64,000 nt of DNA from Reichenbachiella faecimaris (GCF_900176375.1 NZ_FWYF01000004.1:433501-497500); one strand, 5' to 3'. Numbered from the stretch's first letter, positions 33,296 to 42,384 are shown. Notes: a model not told the origin generated them from the sequence alone. Made by a program: numbers and translations.

Positions 33296-33955
33296 TCACC
33301 CCTTCTTCAGCGTCCAAATATCCTCAATCAGTCTTTTCATCTCTAATGGCAGGGTGCCATTGTAGACACCACGGATGCGTCTTTTAGTATCAATGAGGAT
33401 GATATTTTCGGTATGGAGAAAATCTTCTTCTACAGTCACTGTTTTCCCGAAGCCTTCATCTGCGAAATACGCTTCTCTTGCCATGTGGTAGAGCTCCTTT
33501 TTGTCGCCTGTTACTAGTTGCCATTGGTTTGGATTGATAGCATTGAGTTTGGCATATTCAGCCAAGCGCCCAACAGAATCCACCCAGGGCATGACGGTGT
33601 GAGAGAGGATTTTTACAGACTCATCATCAGCAAATTCCGTTTGGATTTTTTTCAGGTTTTTGGTCATCCGAGGACAGACATTCGGACAAATGGTAAAGAA
33701 GAAATTGGTCACATAGATTTTGCCATCAAAAGCTTCATTGGTGATCGTATCACCCTTTTGATTGACAAAAGAGAAATCTTCAATGATGTGTATGGAATCG
33801 TATTTTGCCTCTTCTTTATCAATCCATTCTGGGGTGAAAGTAGCCTCACTGTAGAAAGGCAACTCAATTTCTGGATTCATTCTTTTCTCTTCTTTGGGTT
33901 TTGAGCATGCCCAAAGGCAAATACCCACCAAGCCAATTATTACTAGATTCTTCAT
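33296..33955 (-). CDS. SCO1/SenC-family copper chaperone lipoprotein
   Basis: The 219-residue protein begins with a lipoprotein signal ending LWAC (Cys16) and then a thioredoxin-like domain. The copper/redox motif is CPNVCPRM (CxxxC) near residue 91, and the distal His ligand is in EEDFLHTENIIL near 180. SCO proteins deliver copper to the CuA site of cytochrome oxidase or act as thiol-disulfide enzymes. Its start overlaps the end of the MORN-repeat gene by four bases, so it is the last gene of a lipoprotein operon. Confidence 0.9.
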   Translation of the reverse strand: MKNLVIIGLVGICLWACSKPKEEKRMNPEIELPFYSEATFTPEWIDKEEAKYDSIHIIEDFSFVNQKGDTITNEAFDGKIYVTNFFFTICPNVCPRMTKNLKKIQTEFADDESVKILSHTVMPWVDSVGRLAEYAKLNAINPNQWQLVTGDKKELYHMAREAYFADEGFGKTVTVEEDFLHTENIILIDTKRRIRGVYNGTLPLEMKRLIEDIWTLKKG

Positions 33956-34575
33956 TTTATGTTTCCTGTATAAGGATCAATATCCCCCGTTTCACTATCT
34001 ATTTTTGCGCATCTCTTGAGGCCAAGCATGCCATATCTTCGGCCATTTTCTCTCACTACATAGTTGGAGCGCATTTTTCCATCTGATCGCCAGTACTTTT
34101 GTGCCCCGAATTCTTTGCCATCCTTATAGTTCATTTCTTTTTTCAAACTACCTGATGGGTACCAACCTTTGTGTGTGCCTTGACTAAAACCATTCACAAA
34201 ATAAGATTGAAACTTCAACTGACCATCTTCATAGTATCCCAGGTGTTCACCATGCTTTTCTCCGAGATGATAAGGTCTGTGACTGTAAATCTGACCATTT
34301 GGATAATAGGATATAAAGTTCCCTTCAAGCCTCCCTTGATAATAACTTTTTTTCGATTTTAGGGAGCGGTCTGGGTAAAAAGTAACCATATAACCAGAAA
34401 ACATCATACTATCTAAGTAGATCGTACCATCAGTGGACATAGAAAATCTAGTATCTCCTTCCAGTACTTCTACCTCAGGAATTTCTAAATTCAAAAAATT
34501 GGCTTGCCCTTCGTCTGTCGACGAATGGCAAGCCACTAAGCTTATCATCAAAATGAATAACAAACTTTTTTTCAT
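33952..34575 (-). CDS. MORN/YwqK-repeat lipoprotein
   Basis: From the ATG at 34575 the protein has 207 residues and starts with a lipoprotein signal ending LVAC (Cys16). The longer ORF from 34668 would run back into the YHYH gene and adds an unlikely segment. Residues about 65-170 form four or five YwqK/MORN-type repeats with the pattern YYxxGxLxGxxxxYYPNGQ. Such repeats are common in Bacteroidota envelope proteins of unknown role. It starts four bases after the YHYH stop and overlaps SCO1, so the three are one operon. Confidence 0.85.
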   Translation of the reverse strand: MKKSLLFILMISLVACHSSTDEGQANFLNLEIPEVEVLEGDTRFSMSTDGTIYLDSMMFSGYMVTFYPDRSLKSKKSYYQGRLEGNFISYYPNGQIYSHRPYHLGEKHGEHLGYYEDGQLKFQSYFVNGFSQGTHKGWYPSGSLKKEMNYKDGKEFGAQKYWRSDGKMRSNYVVRENGRRYGMLGLKRCAKIDSETGDIDPYTGNIK

Positions 34576-34579
34576 TTTT

Positions 34580-35734
34580 TTAGTCTGTAAGAGTACCAGC
34601 AGTTCCATAAAAACCATCTTCGTTAATCCAAGGATAATCCACCGTAATATGATAATGATAAATACCATCAGGAAAATCCTCAGTCACACCAAAGTGTCCA
34701 TGATAATCATCTAATATTCCGCCATCATCTTTAGAGAAAACTTCCTCGCCATCTTCATGCGTACCATAGACAGGAAATCCATCTAATAAAATCCCAACGA
34801 GTGCTTCATTGTCAAAGCCTTCTCTAAACTGAGTCAACCAAACCGGTTCCGTATGATAGTGATAGGTCTCACCTGCTGGATGCCCTTCGTACTGATCAAA
34901 TGTGTTCAATTCTTCGAAGATGTCATCATCACCAGCTGCATTTTGGTTAAATAAAGCAACACTGTTAATCGTGACCCCCATAGGCCCCATTGGCGTGCTT
35001 TCTTTGTTAGTTGCTTCTGACGGATATCTCGGTACTTTGAATACCAAATTTTGTTCTTGAATAGAACCTGGATTCTTTTTGAAATCAGAGTTATTGGGCT
35101 CATCATAATCTTCATACAAATCCTCATCCTCATCATAGTACATACTCTTATGATCTGGTAAGTCTTTTGAGGTAATGGTTACCCATTCGTCATCAAAGCT
35201 AAAAGTCACAGCATCTGTATTGTAAAATTTAGAGGCCAATACGCTAATATCCGCAGCAGTTGAACCGCCTTCTTCGTCATTGTCCGTAATAGTAGCTGTA
35301 GCGCTGGCAATTTCTATATCCCCTACACTAAGGGCGCTTAAAGTCAGGGTGACAGTTTCCTCACCTTCAACTTCAGAATCGTCGGTCACTTCCAAAGTGA
35401 TGGTTCCCCCAGATTGCCCATTGGCAATGCTAATCGTGTTAAACAAATCAGAGTCAAAATCATCCTCGTCTGCCGTGCCTGTAATTGCCACGGAAGCGGT
35501 CAAATTGGCACCTGTGCTATTGGTAATAGCAGCCCCGTCAGAATCTACTAGACTCACAGTGAATATTACATCATCTCCACCTTCAGTCCCATTTTGAGTG
35601 GCCTCCAATTGTACATTGATGTCTAGATCCGTGCCATCTGTACTATCCGTAGGGTCATCTTCAGTACATCTTACAAATACTAATGCTACCATCATAAATA
35701 ATAGCCCAGCAATCAATTTTTTCTTTCCCTTCAT
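34580..35734 (-). CDS. YHYH-domain lipoprotein with Calx-beta-like N-terminal domain
   Basis: Read from the ATG at 35734 (a longer ORF extends to 35797 across the promoter) the protein has 384 residues. A lipoprotein signal ends FVRC (Cys21). Residues about 30-150 form a Calx-beta-like domain (FTVSLVDSDGAAITN...VEGEETVTLTLSA). Residues about 155-384 are the YHYH domain, with GETYHYHTEPVW and DGIYHYHITVDYPW. The function of YHYH proteins is not established; the two His-rich motifs could bind metal, and the SCO1 partner makes copper a fair guess. A close paralogue without the Calx-beta part lies upstream. Confidence 0.87.
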   Translation of the reverse strand: MKGKKKLIAGLLFMMVALVFVRCTEDDPTDSTDGTDLDINVQLEATQNGTEGGDDVIFTVSLVDSDGAAITNSTGANLTASVAITGTADEDDFDSDLFNTISIANGQSGGTITLEVTDDSEVEGEETVTLTLSALSVGDIEIASATATITDNDEEGGSTAADISVLASKFYNTDAVTFSFDDEWVTITSKDLPDHKSMYYDEDEDLYEDYDEPNNSDFKKNPGSIQEQNLVFKVPRYPSEATNKESTPMGPMGVTINSVALFNQNAAGDDDIFEELNTFDQYEGHPAGETYHYHTEPVWLTQFREGFDNEALVGILLDGFPVYGTHEDGEEVFSKDDGGILDDYHGHFGVTEDFPDGIYHYHITVDYPWINEDGFYGTAGTLTD

Positions 35735-35783
35735 TTTAGATTTTTTAATTAAAAAATGTGTTAATAAACCTTTCAAGCAATTA

Positions 35784-35791
35784 CAAAGATA
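35784..35791 (-). promoter_or_regulatory. -7 promoter motif TATCTTTG (minus strand)
   Basis: CAAAGATA on the plus strand reads TATCTTTG on the minus strand, an exact TAnnTTTG match 49 bases before the YHYH gene start at 35734. It lies inside the longer ORF reading, supporting the 35734 start. Confidence 0.6.
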
Positions 35792-36007
35792 AGTCATTTC
35801 ATCCCTCTGGAATACTCATTGGCATAAACAACTCATTTCTTGAGGTTTTCAGATATAAAACGAGCATCCTTAAAATTACCCTACTGATACATTTGACCCA
35901 CTGATTTGAAATAATTAACAGGGTGAAAACAACTAGCGACTGACCCATCTAAGACCAATCGCTAGCCATTAAACTCTAAATTATCAGAGCAATTTACGTT
36001 GTATCAA

Positions 36008-36787
36008 TTATTGAGTAATAGTACCTGGATTACCGTAGAAGGCATCTCCATTGATCCATGGATACTCTTCAGTCACGTGATAGTGATAAATACCATCAGG
36101 AAAATCATTAGTCACTCCAAAATGTCCATGATAATCGTCCAAGTCGTCATTGGTTATTTCTACACCATCCTCATGAGTACCATAAACAGGAAATCCATCT
36201 AAAAGTAAACCAAGGAAAGCTTCATTATCAGCACCTGTCATGTCCTGCGTAAGCCAAACTGGTTCTATGTGATAATGATACTGTGTACCTGCAGGGTGAC
36301 CTTCATACTGATCAAAAGTATTCAATTCTTCAAAAATGTCATCATCTCCAGCAGCTTCCTGGTTAAAAAAGGAAATACTGTTAATGCTTACGCCCATAGG
36401 CCCTAGTGAGGGCGAACTTTTACTAGAAGCTTCAGCAGGATATCTTGGTATTTTGAATTCTAAATTTTGTTCCTCTATAGAACCTGGATTCTTGAAGAAA
36501 TCAGGGTTATTGGGCTCATCATAAGCTTCATACAAATCATCATTTTCATCATAATACATACTCTTATGATCAGGTAAATTTTTCGACCTGATCGTTACCC
36601 ATTCGTCATCAAAGGTAAAAGTTACTGCGTCTGAATGGTAAAACAAATCAGCAAGTACACTGATATCAGTAGTTCCTGTTGCAAGATTATCATCACTACT
36701 AGTAGAATCATCCTCTGAACATCCCATAAACATGATCGCAACTATCGAAAACAATAGTGCTGCAATTAATTTTTTCTTTTCTCTCAT
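36008..36787 (-). CDS. YHYH-domain lipoprotein, paralogue
   Basis: The 259-residue protein has a lipoprotein signal ending FMGC (Cys23) and then only the YHYH domain, with TQYHYHIEPVW and DGIYHYHVTEEYPW. Its domain is very similar to that of the next gene: the same ISVLA(S/D)LFYHSDAVTF-type start and DQYEGHPAG and LLDGFPVYGTHEDG segments, so the two arose by tandem duplication with gain or loss of the Calx-beta domain. The 273-bp gap between their starts and stops suggests separate transcription. Confidence 0.87.
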   Translation of the reverse strand: MREKKKLIAALLFSIVAIMFMGCSEDDSTSSDDNLATGTTDISVLADLFYHSDAVTFTFDDEWVTIRSKNLPDHKSMYYDENDDLYEAYDEPNNPDFFKNPGSIEEQNLEFKIPRYPAEASSKSSPSLGPMGVSINSISFFNQEAAGDDDIFEELNTFDQYEGHPAGTQYHYHIEPVWLTQDMTGADNEAFLGLLLDGFPVYGTHEDGVEITNDDLDDYHGHFGVTNDFPDGIYHYHVTEEYPWINGDAFYGNPGTITQ

Positions 36788-37000
36788 TATAAACTTATTT
36801 AATCTGAAAATTATTTAGACAAACCTCACCCCAAGGCAAATTCAAAGTGCTTCAACAGTCTTATTATCTACTAGAGCACCAATACCAAGGTTTAATTATT
36901 AAAACGAGCACATCAATCATATCCCTACTGAAATATTTAACCCTCCCTTTTGAAATAATAAGCAGGGTACAAACCTCCAAGGACTTACCACCTTTGGACT

Positions 37001-38887
37001 ATGATAATAGTCATGGGAGTGTCGGGCACGGGTAAGTCTACCATTGGTCAGTTATTGGCAAAGGAATTATCTATTCCATTTTATGATGGCGATGATTTTC
37101 ACCCAAAAGAAAATATCAGAAAATTAGCTTCTGGACTTCCACTTACAGATGAAGATCGCCAGCCATGGTTGTTGACTTTGAGTGCTTGCATCAAAGACTG
37201 GGAATCTGCAGGTGGAGCTGTTTTGGCATGTTCGGCCTTGAAAAAAAAATACCGGGATACATTAACCACCATTCCAGAAAATCAACTCACCATTATCCAT
37301 TTATCAGGCAGCTATGATCTGATCAAGCAAAGATTAGAAACGCGCAAAGGGCACTTTTTAAATCCTTCTATTCTCGAAAGTCAGTTTGAGAATTTGGAAG
37401 AACCCAAAGAGGCTCTACTGGTGAATATTGATCAATCACCACAAAAAATATTACAAGAAATACTAAGTAAAATGAACAAAAAAACAGCATTTGGAATCAT
37501 AGGCCTAGGGGTCATGGGACAAAATCTGGCCATCAACATGGCCAATAATGGCGTCAAATTATCCGTATTCAACAGACATGTAGCAGGTAAAGAAGAAGGC
37601 ATAGCCAGAGATTTTGTTTCAAAACATCCCGAATTAGGAATTCAAGGATTTGATGACTTATCACAATTCGTAGAATCCATTGCCCCTCCACGAAACATCC
37701 TACTCATGGTGCAAGCTGGTGCGGCCGTAGACGCGACTATCGAAGAACTTACTCCCCTGCTCGAACCTGACGATCTAATCATAGACGGCGGAAATTCTAA
37801 TTACCTTGACACGAACAGAAGAGACCGAACATTGGTACAGCACGATATCAATTTTATTGGAACTGGTATCTCTGGAGGAGAAGAAGGGGCGAGAAAGGGG
37901 CCATCCATTATGCCAGGTGGAAGCCGTACGGCTTACAACAGAATTGCCCCATTCTTGGAAAATATTGCTGCCAAAGATGCCAATGGCAAAGCCTGCTGTA
38001 CCTATGTAGGGCCTGAGGGCTCTGGCCATTTCATCAAAATGGTACACAATGGGATAGAATATGCTGAGATGCAATTATTAGCCGAAGTCTATGAGCTCAT
38101 GCGTCATGGATTGGGCATGTTGCCTGTGGAGATGGCCAAAACACTGGAAGGCTGGAGAACCAAAGGTTTGGATAGTTACCTGTTAGAAATCACAATCAAT
38201 ATTCTTCGCAAGGAAGAAAATGGAGAACTGCTCCTGGACAAAATTTTGGATGCGGCCGCTCAAAAAGGAACTGGTGGTTGGTCGACAGAGGCTGCCATTC
38301 GGCTAGGTGCCCCACTCAATACCATATCAGACGCGGTAATGGCGAGAAACATCTCCGCACAAAAGGAAGTGAGGTTATTGGCCAACGAATTGTACGGCTC
38401 AATCAAACAAACAGTCCCCACAGGCCAAGAGGAATTCATACCTGCTTTGATGGAAGCTTATGCTGCCGCACGAATCATCAACCATGCCGTAGGTTTTGAC
38501 ATGATGAAAGAAGCTTCCAAGCAATACCATTGGGATTTGAATTTCAGCGAAATCGCACGCATCTGGACTAATGGGTGTATCATACGATCTGAGCTAATGA
38601 GCGCGGCAGTCAATTACTTCAAAGACACTGATCGCTTGTTGCTACACCCTGCAGTAGTCAAATCATTGTCTGATCAACAGGCCAATCTGGCTCATGTGAT
38701 CGGCAAAGGAATTGCTTCTGGTTTTCCACTCCCTGTGTTGAGTTCGGCCATGAATTTCTTTTTGGGTTATGTGAATGGGCAATCTTCCGCGAATTTATTA
38801 CAGGCGCAACGCGATTACTTTGGTGCTCATACCTACAAACGTATCGATCGACCTGTGACTGAATCATTTCATACAGACTGGATATGA
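37001..38887 (+). CDS. Gluconokinase-6-phosphogluconate dehydrogenase fusion
   Basis: One uninterrupted ORF of 628 residues. Residues 1-157 are a complete GntK-type gluconokinase (P-loop GVSGTGKST at 6-14, DGDDFHP at 29-35, CSALKKKYRD). Residues 158-628 are a complete 471-residue 6-phosphogluconate dehydrogenase (GLGVMGQNLAINMANNG near 168, GISGGEEGARKGPSIMPGG, GHFIKMVHNGIEY, and C-terminal NFFLGY). It would phosphorylate gluconate and oxidatively decarboxylate the product to ribulose-5-phosphate with NADP+. Met158 (37472) begins MNKKTAFGIIGLG and could also be an internal start giving free dehydrogenase. The gluconate permease gene overlaps its end by four bases. Confidence 0.92.
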   Translation: MIIVMGVSGTGKSTIGQLLAKELSIPFYDGDDFHPKENIRKLASGLPLTDEDRQPWLLTLSACIKDWESAGGAVLACSALKKKYRDTLTTIPENQLTIIHLSGSYDLIKQRLETRKGHFLNPSILESQFENLEEPKEALLVNIDQSPQKILQEILSKMNKKTAFGIIGLGVMGQNLAINMANNGVKLSVFNRHVAGKEEGIARDFVSKHPELGIQGFDDLSQFVESIAPPRNILLMVQAGAAVDATIEELTPLLEPDDLIIDGGNSNYLDTNRRDRTLVQHDINFIGTGISGGEEGARKGPSIMPGGSRTAYNRIAPFLENIAAKDANGKACCTYVGPEGSGHFIKMVHNGIEYAEMQLLAEVYELMRHGLGMLPVEMAKTLEGWRTKGLDSYLLEITINILRKEENGELLLDKILDAAAQKGTGGWSTEAAIRLGAPLNTISDAVMARNISAQKEVRLLANELYGSIKQTVPTGQEEFIPALMEAYAAARIINHAVGFDMMKEASKQYHWDLNFSEIARIWTNGCIIRSELMSAAVNYFKDTDRLLLHPAVVKSLSDQQANLAHVIGKGIASGFPLPVLSSAMNFFLGYVNGQSSANLLQAQRDYFGAHTYKRIDRPVTESFHTDWI

Positions 38888-40215
38888 TAGATTTTCAGCT
38901 CATATTTTCAGTGCTGGCAGGCATTGGCATTCTGCTATTTTTGATTCTTCACTTTAAGATTCAGGCTTTTTTAGCGCTTTTGATCTCCAGTATTGCTGTC
39001 GGGTTGATGGCAGGTATGGAGCCACTGGCCCTCATGGACTCCATCAAAACTGGCATGGGCAACACACTTGGCTTTGTGGCTACAGTGGTAGGATTAGGTG
39101 CCATATTTGGAGCTATACTAGAACAGTCAGGAGCAGCTGGCGCACTCGCCAACTACTTTCTAAAAAAGATGGGAGAAGAAAAGGCACCCTGGGCGATGAC
39201 TATCACAGGCTTCTTGGTTGCCATTCCAGTTTTCTTTGATGTTGCATTTATCATTCTGGTTCCGCTCATTTACTCCTTGCAAAGGAGGTCAGGAAAATCT
39301 TTGTACCTGTTTGCCATTCCGCTTTTGGCAGGGTTGGCTGCTACACATAGCTTTATACCTCCTACGCCAGGGCCAGTGGCTGTGGCAGATATCCTTGGTG
39401 CCGATTTGGGTCTTGTGATATTGTTTGGCTTTGTAGTGGGCATACCTGCTGTGATTATCAGTGGGCCGATTTTGGCCAAACGATTGGCTGCTCAGACATT
39501 TATTGCTGCTCCTCCTCTTGATCAGGATAAGGAAGTTGAAAAATCAGATCTGAAACTAGCACCTGTATTGGCCATCATTGCCGTGCCTATTGTTTTAATT
39601 GTGCTAAACACGATATCCAAAACGTGGCTAGAAACAGGGATTTTGAAAAACTGGTTGGAATTTTTTGGTCACCCATTTTCTGCCCTGATCATAGCCAACT
39701 TACTGGCCTGGTATTTCATGGGCATAAGAAATGGATTTTCAAAAGAGGCCCTGGCCGACATCAGCACTAAATCATTGGCACCTGCAGGCATTATTATTCT
39801 GCTTACGGGTGCAGGTGGCGTATTCAAACAGATCCTGATGGATACTGGCACAGGCCAAATGCTAGCTGATGCTTTTGCGCACAATCTGTCTTCACCTTTC
39901 ATTTTTGCTTTTGTGATGGCGGCTTTGATGCGCATCGTGCAAGGTTCGGCCACAGTATCCATGATCACCTCAGCAGGTATGACCGCCGCGCTTATCTCCT
40001 CGTCAGATTTGTCCTCGTCTCAACTGGCATTGTTGGTTATCGCCATTGCTTCAGGTGCTACCGTGCTTTCGCATGTAAACGATAGTGGATTTTGGCTGAT
40101 CAACCGTTATCTGGGATTATCAGTCAAACAGACATTCAGGTCGTGGACAGTGATGACCACTTTGTTGGGAATTTCAAGCTTTATTTTGACACTTGTGCTG
40201 GCATATTTCGTATAA
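38884..40215 (+). CDS. gntP: GntP-family gluconate permease
   Basis: This 443-residue inner-membrane protein has about 12 hydrophobic segments and GntP-family signatures: TGMGNTLGFVATVVGLGAI near residues 56-74, PVFFDVAFIILVPL near 114-127, FIPPTPGPVAVADILGADLG near 158-177, and the C-terminal VQGSATVSMITSAGM. It imports gluconate or a related sugar acid by proton symport. The ATGA overlap with the kinase-dehydrogenase gene couples uptake with both next steps of gluconate breakdown through the pentose phosphate route. Confidence 0.93.
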   Translation: MIDFQLIFSVLAGIGILLFLILHFKIQAFLALLISSIAVGLMAGMEPLALMDSIKTGMGNTLGFVATVVGLGAIFGAILEQSGAAGALANYFLKKMGEEKAPWAMTITGFLVAIPVFFDVAFIILVPLIYSLQRRSGKSLYLFAIPLLAGLAATHSFIPPTPGPVAVADILGADLGLVILFGFVVGIPAVIISGPILAKRLAAQTFIAAPPLDQDKEVEKSDLKLAPVLAIIAVPIVLIVLNTISKTWLETGILKNWLEFFGHPFSALIIANLLAWYFMGIRNGFSKEALADISTKSLAPAGIIILLTGAGGVFKQILMDTGTGQMLADAFAHNLSSPFIFAFVMAALMRIVQGSATVSMITSAGMTAALISSSDLSSSQLALLVIAIASGATVLSHVNDSGFWLINRYLGLSVKQTFRSWTVMTTLLGISSFILTLVLAYFV

Positions 40216-40275
40216 AAGTGAAAATTAGGTAATTCCCCTACAGCAGATTAGTACAATTTATTATTTGTTTATTAC

Positions 40276-40283
40276 TATATTTG
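40276..40283 (+). promoter_or_regulatory. -7 promoter motif TATATTTG
   Basis: Exact TAnnTTTG match 21 bases before the ATG at 40305 and 60 bases after the gntP stop. It gives the short downstream reading frame its own promoter. Confidence 0.6.
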
Positions 40284-40304
40284 AATTTCAAAAATTCAGC
40301 AGCT

Positions 40305-40409
40305 ATGAAAGATTTATCAACCAAAGATCTGATCTATATGGCCATAATTGCCGCAGTTTCTATTTTTTATTATGTTCAAGGGTCAGTTAGCCTTATGCTA
40401 CTCAAGTAA
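40305..40409 (+). CDS. Small single-helix membrane protein (34 residues)
   Basis: The frame ATG (40305) to TAA (40407-40409) encodes MKDLSTKDLIYMAIIAAVSI followed by FYYVQGSVSLMLLK: a short polar start, one transmembrane helix and a C-terminal Lys. A perfect -7 motif stands the right distance upstream, and the frame ends three bases before the stop of the convergent helicase gene, so the space is filled exactly. The size is below usual gene-calling limits. It is not homologous to anything I recognise; the support is promoter, compact placement and membrane pattern. Confidence 0.6.
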   Translation: MKDLSTKDLIYMAIIAAVSIFYYVQGSVSLMLLK

Positions 40410-40412
40410 CAA

Positions 40413-41651
40413 CTAGCGCTTCTTCTTTTTCTTCTTGGGCTTGTGCGGATTGGCTTCAGCTTCTTTGATCAGCTGTTTCCAATTGTCAGTAGTATCCTCT
40501 GTCAAATCCAAAGTATCTTGATAAGTATTCCACTCTATGTCCATGACTTGGATGGGTGTATGTGTGTATTTTTCTACTTCAGTCAATAATGGTTTTTCTT
40601 CAGGGCTACAGAAGCTTACTGCTTGCCCTTTCAGCTTTCCTCTACCTGTTCGCCCTACGCGATGCACATAGTTTTCTGGCTCGTCAGGCATGTCATAGTT
40701 CACCACAAAATCCACATTGGGAATATCAATCCCTCTCGCACTCACATCTGTAGCAATGAGTATCTTATTTCTTCCAGCTCTGAATGCGCTCATCACGCGA
40801 TTTCGTTCGTCCTGATCTTTATCACCATGTATGGTTTGTCCGGCAATATTCACTCTATCCATAGCCGCCAGCACACGTTCGGCTCGCACCTTGGTTCTGA
40901 CGAATATTAAAATTTTTCTTTCCGGATTTTCACCAATCAATCTTTCAAGAAAGAAGCGTTTGTCATCCATTTTGATGAAGGCTACTGCATGTTCTACATT
41001 TTTGGAGACTGGGTCTTTTGGGGAAACCTGAATCCTGATGGCTTTATGAACCAGTGAATACGCTACTTTTTTTATTTTTTCATCAATGGTAGCCGAAAAG
41101 AAAAGGGTTTGCCTTTTCTTGGGCAAGCATTTCACCAAATCCTGAATGTCTTTGATAAAGCCCAAATTGAGCATGTGATCCGCCTCATCCAACACCACTG
41201 TTTCCACCTGATCCAGAAGGATAAAGCCCTGACTCACCAAATCAAACATTCGACCAGGAGTGGTCACAATGACATCTACCCCTTTTGCCAATTTCGCAAT
41301 CTGAGGGTCCTGCTCTACTCCACCAAAAATGCTCATGACACGCACCTTGGTGCTTTTGGCAAGTTCTTCGAAAGCTCTGGTAATCTGAATAGCCAACTCA
41401 CGTGTCGGCACCATCACCACGCATCTGATGGCATCTCCACTTCTATGCTTTTTGGATCGTTGCAATCGATCTATGATAGGTATAGCAAAGGCAGCCGTTT
41501 TGCCAGTACCTGTTTGCGCAATGGCCAACACATCTTCTCCTTTCAGAATAGCAGGGATAGATTTAAACTGAATATCCGTAGGTCGCTTGAATCCCTGGGT
41601 CTCAAGGTTCCGCTTGAGCTCAGGGCTGATGTTGTAGGCTTCGTATTTCAT
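40413..41651 (-). CDS. DEAD-box ATP-dependent RNA helicase (RhlE/DbpA-like)
   Basis: The 412-residue protein has all superfamily 2 motifs in order: Q motif (FKRPTDIQ), I AQTGTGKT, Ia PTRELAIQ, II DEAD in VLDEADHMLNLGF, III SAT, IV IFVRTK, V ATDVSARGID and VI HRVGRTGR. A short Lys-rich tail (KPKKKKKKR) adds RNA affinity. Such helicases help ribosome assembly or RNA turnover, often in the cold. A TACCTTTG motif lies only six bases upstream of the start, so its mRNA is probably leaderless or nearly so. Confidence 0.93.
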   Translation of the reverse strand: MKYEAYNISPELKRNLETQGFKRPTDIQFKSIPAILKGEDVLAIAQTGTGKTAAFAIPIIDRLQRSKKHRSGDAIRCVVMVPTRELAIQITRAFEELAKSTKVRVMSIFGGVEQDPQIAKLAKGVDVIVTTPGRMFDLVSQGFILLDQVETVVLDEADHMLNLGFIKDIQDLVKCLPKKRQTLFFSATIDEKIKKVAYSLVHKAIRIQVSPKDPVSKNVEHAVAFIKMDDKRFFLERLIGENPERKILIFVRTKVRAERVLAAMDRVNIAGQTIHGDKDQDERNRVMSAFRAGRNKILIATDVSARGIDIPNVDFVVNYDMPDEPENYVHRVGRTGRGKLKGQAVSFCSPEEKPLLTEVEKYTHTPIQVMDIEWNTYQDTLDLTEDTTDNWKQLIKEAEANPHKPKKKKKKR

Positions 41652-41656
41652 TGCTG

Positions 41657-41664
41657 CAAAGGTA
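41657..41664 (-). promoter_or_regulatory. -7 promoter motif TACCTTTG (minus strand)
   Basis: CAAAGGTA on the plus strand reads TACCTTTG on the minus strand, six bases before the helicase ATG. Transcription would begin at or next to the start codon. Confidence 0.55.
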
Positions 41665-41695
41665 GTTCAAGTGCGGCCAATATTCGCAACTACAC

Positions 41696-41726
41696 AAAAA
41701 AGCCCCATCCGATCTCGGATGAGGCT
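41696..41726 (-). terminator. Intrinsic terminator of the coiled-coil membrane protein gene
   Basis: On the minus strand a stem of AGCC plus CATCCGA-type pairing (AGCCCCATCCGA at 41701-41712 with TCGGATGAGGCT at 41715-41726, one mismatch) is followed by a run of six T (AAAAAA at 41696-41701 on the plus strand). It lies between the stop at 41753 and the helicase promoter, insulating the two genes. Confidence 0.8.
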
Positions 41727-41752
41727 AACACTGGTGAATTATCTTTCTCGAA

Positions 41753-42349
41753 TTATATCTTTATTCTGTGCTCTTGCAAGGTGTTCAATGCTGTCTGCAA
41801 TTCTCTTTTTAGCTTGGTTTGGTTCTCTCTGGCTTTCTCCTGATGCGCCGTGTACTCCTCTTCCACTTTGGCCAGCAATTTCCTCGCCTCTCGTGTGATT
41901 TTATTGTTGCGCATATATATCAAATACAAGCTAGCAATACCAACCACCAAAACCAAAATAATCAACCATACAAAGGTGTTATAAGCTGATTTGCTCATTT
42001 CTATACCTATGAAGGCAATCGAATCATTCAATTCCTCACTTGCAGCTAGTGACGCCTGAGTTTCTTCCAATTGACCATTCACAGCAGCCAGCTGACCTTT
42101 CAAAGACTTTACTTCCGCTCTTGCTGAAGCTATTTTACCTTCTTTCACTTTGATGGTATCAGCTACGATTTTCCAGAAATTTTTCAATTTTGGCATTTTC
42201 ACCAGTTTGTATTCCTGCCAGGTAGAAGTCTCCGTAGCATAAAACTGATCAAATTGCTCTTGTATGTTTTGTTGCGCTTGTGAGGCTCCTGAGACGGCCA
42301 GTACAAGAACAAGTGAGAGGATGTTTTTTCTGAATGTGGATAGCTGCAT
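41753..42349 (-). CDS. Coiled-coil membrane protein with signal peptide
   Basis: The 198-residue protein has a signal peptide (cleavage near SQAQ, residue 25), an extracytoplasmic helical region with a coiled coil (about 70-110, ARAEVKSLKGQLAAVNGQLE), one transmembrane helix (about 125-145, FVWLIILVLVVGIASLYLIY), and a cytoplasmic coiled coil (150-198). This membrane-spanning double coiled-coil plan is familiar in Cytophagales but has no assigned role. It has its own promoter (42385-42392) and terminator, so it is monocistronic. Confidence 0.8.
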   Translation of the reverse strand: MQLSTFRKNILSLVLVLAVSGASQAQQNIQEQFDQFYATETSTWQEYKLVKMPKLKNFWKIVADTIKVKEGKIASARAEVKSLKGQLAAVNGQLEETQASLAASEELNDSIAFIGIEMSKSAYNTFVWLIILVLVVGIASLYLIYMRNNKITREARKLLAKVEEEYTAHQEKARENQTKLKRELQTALNTLQEHRIKI

Positions 42350-42384
42350 GATACTGTATTACGATTGTGTTGTTCTTAAAAATG

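Noticed and set aside
37466..37474. Sequencing error joining gluconokinase and 6-phosphogluconate dehydrogenase
   Set aside because: Both halves are in one frame with no stop between, and no homopolymer-caused shift is needed to explain it; still only resequencing would settle it.
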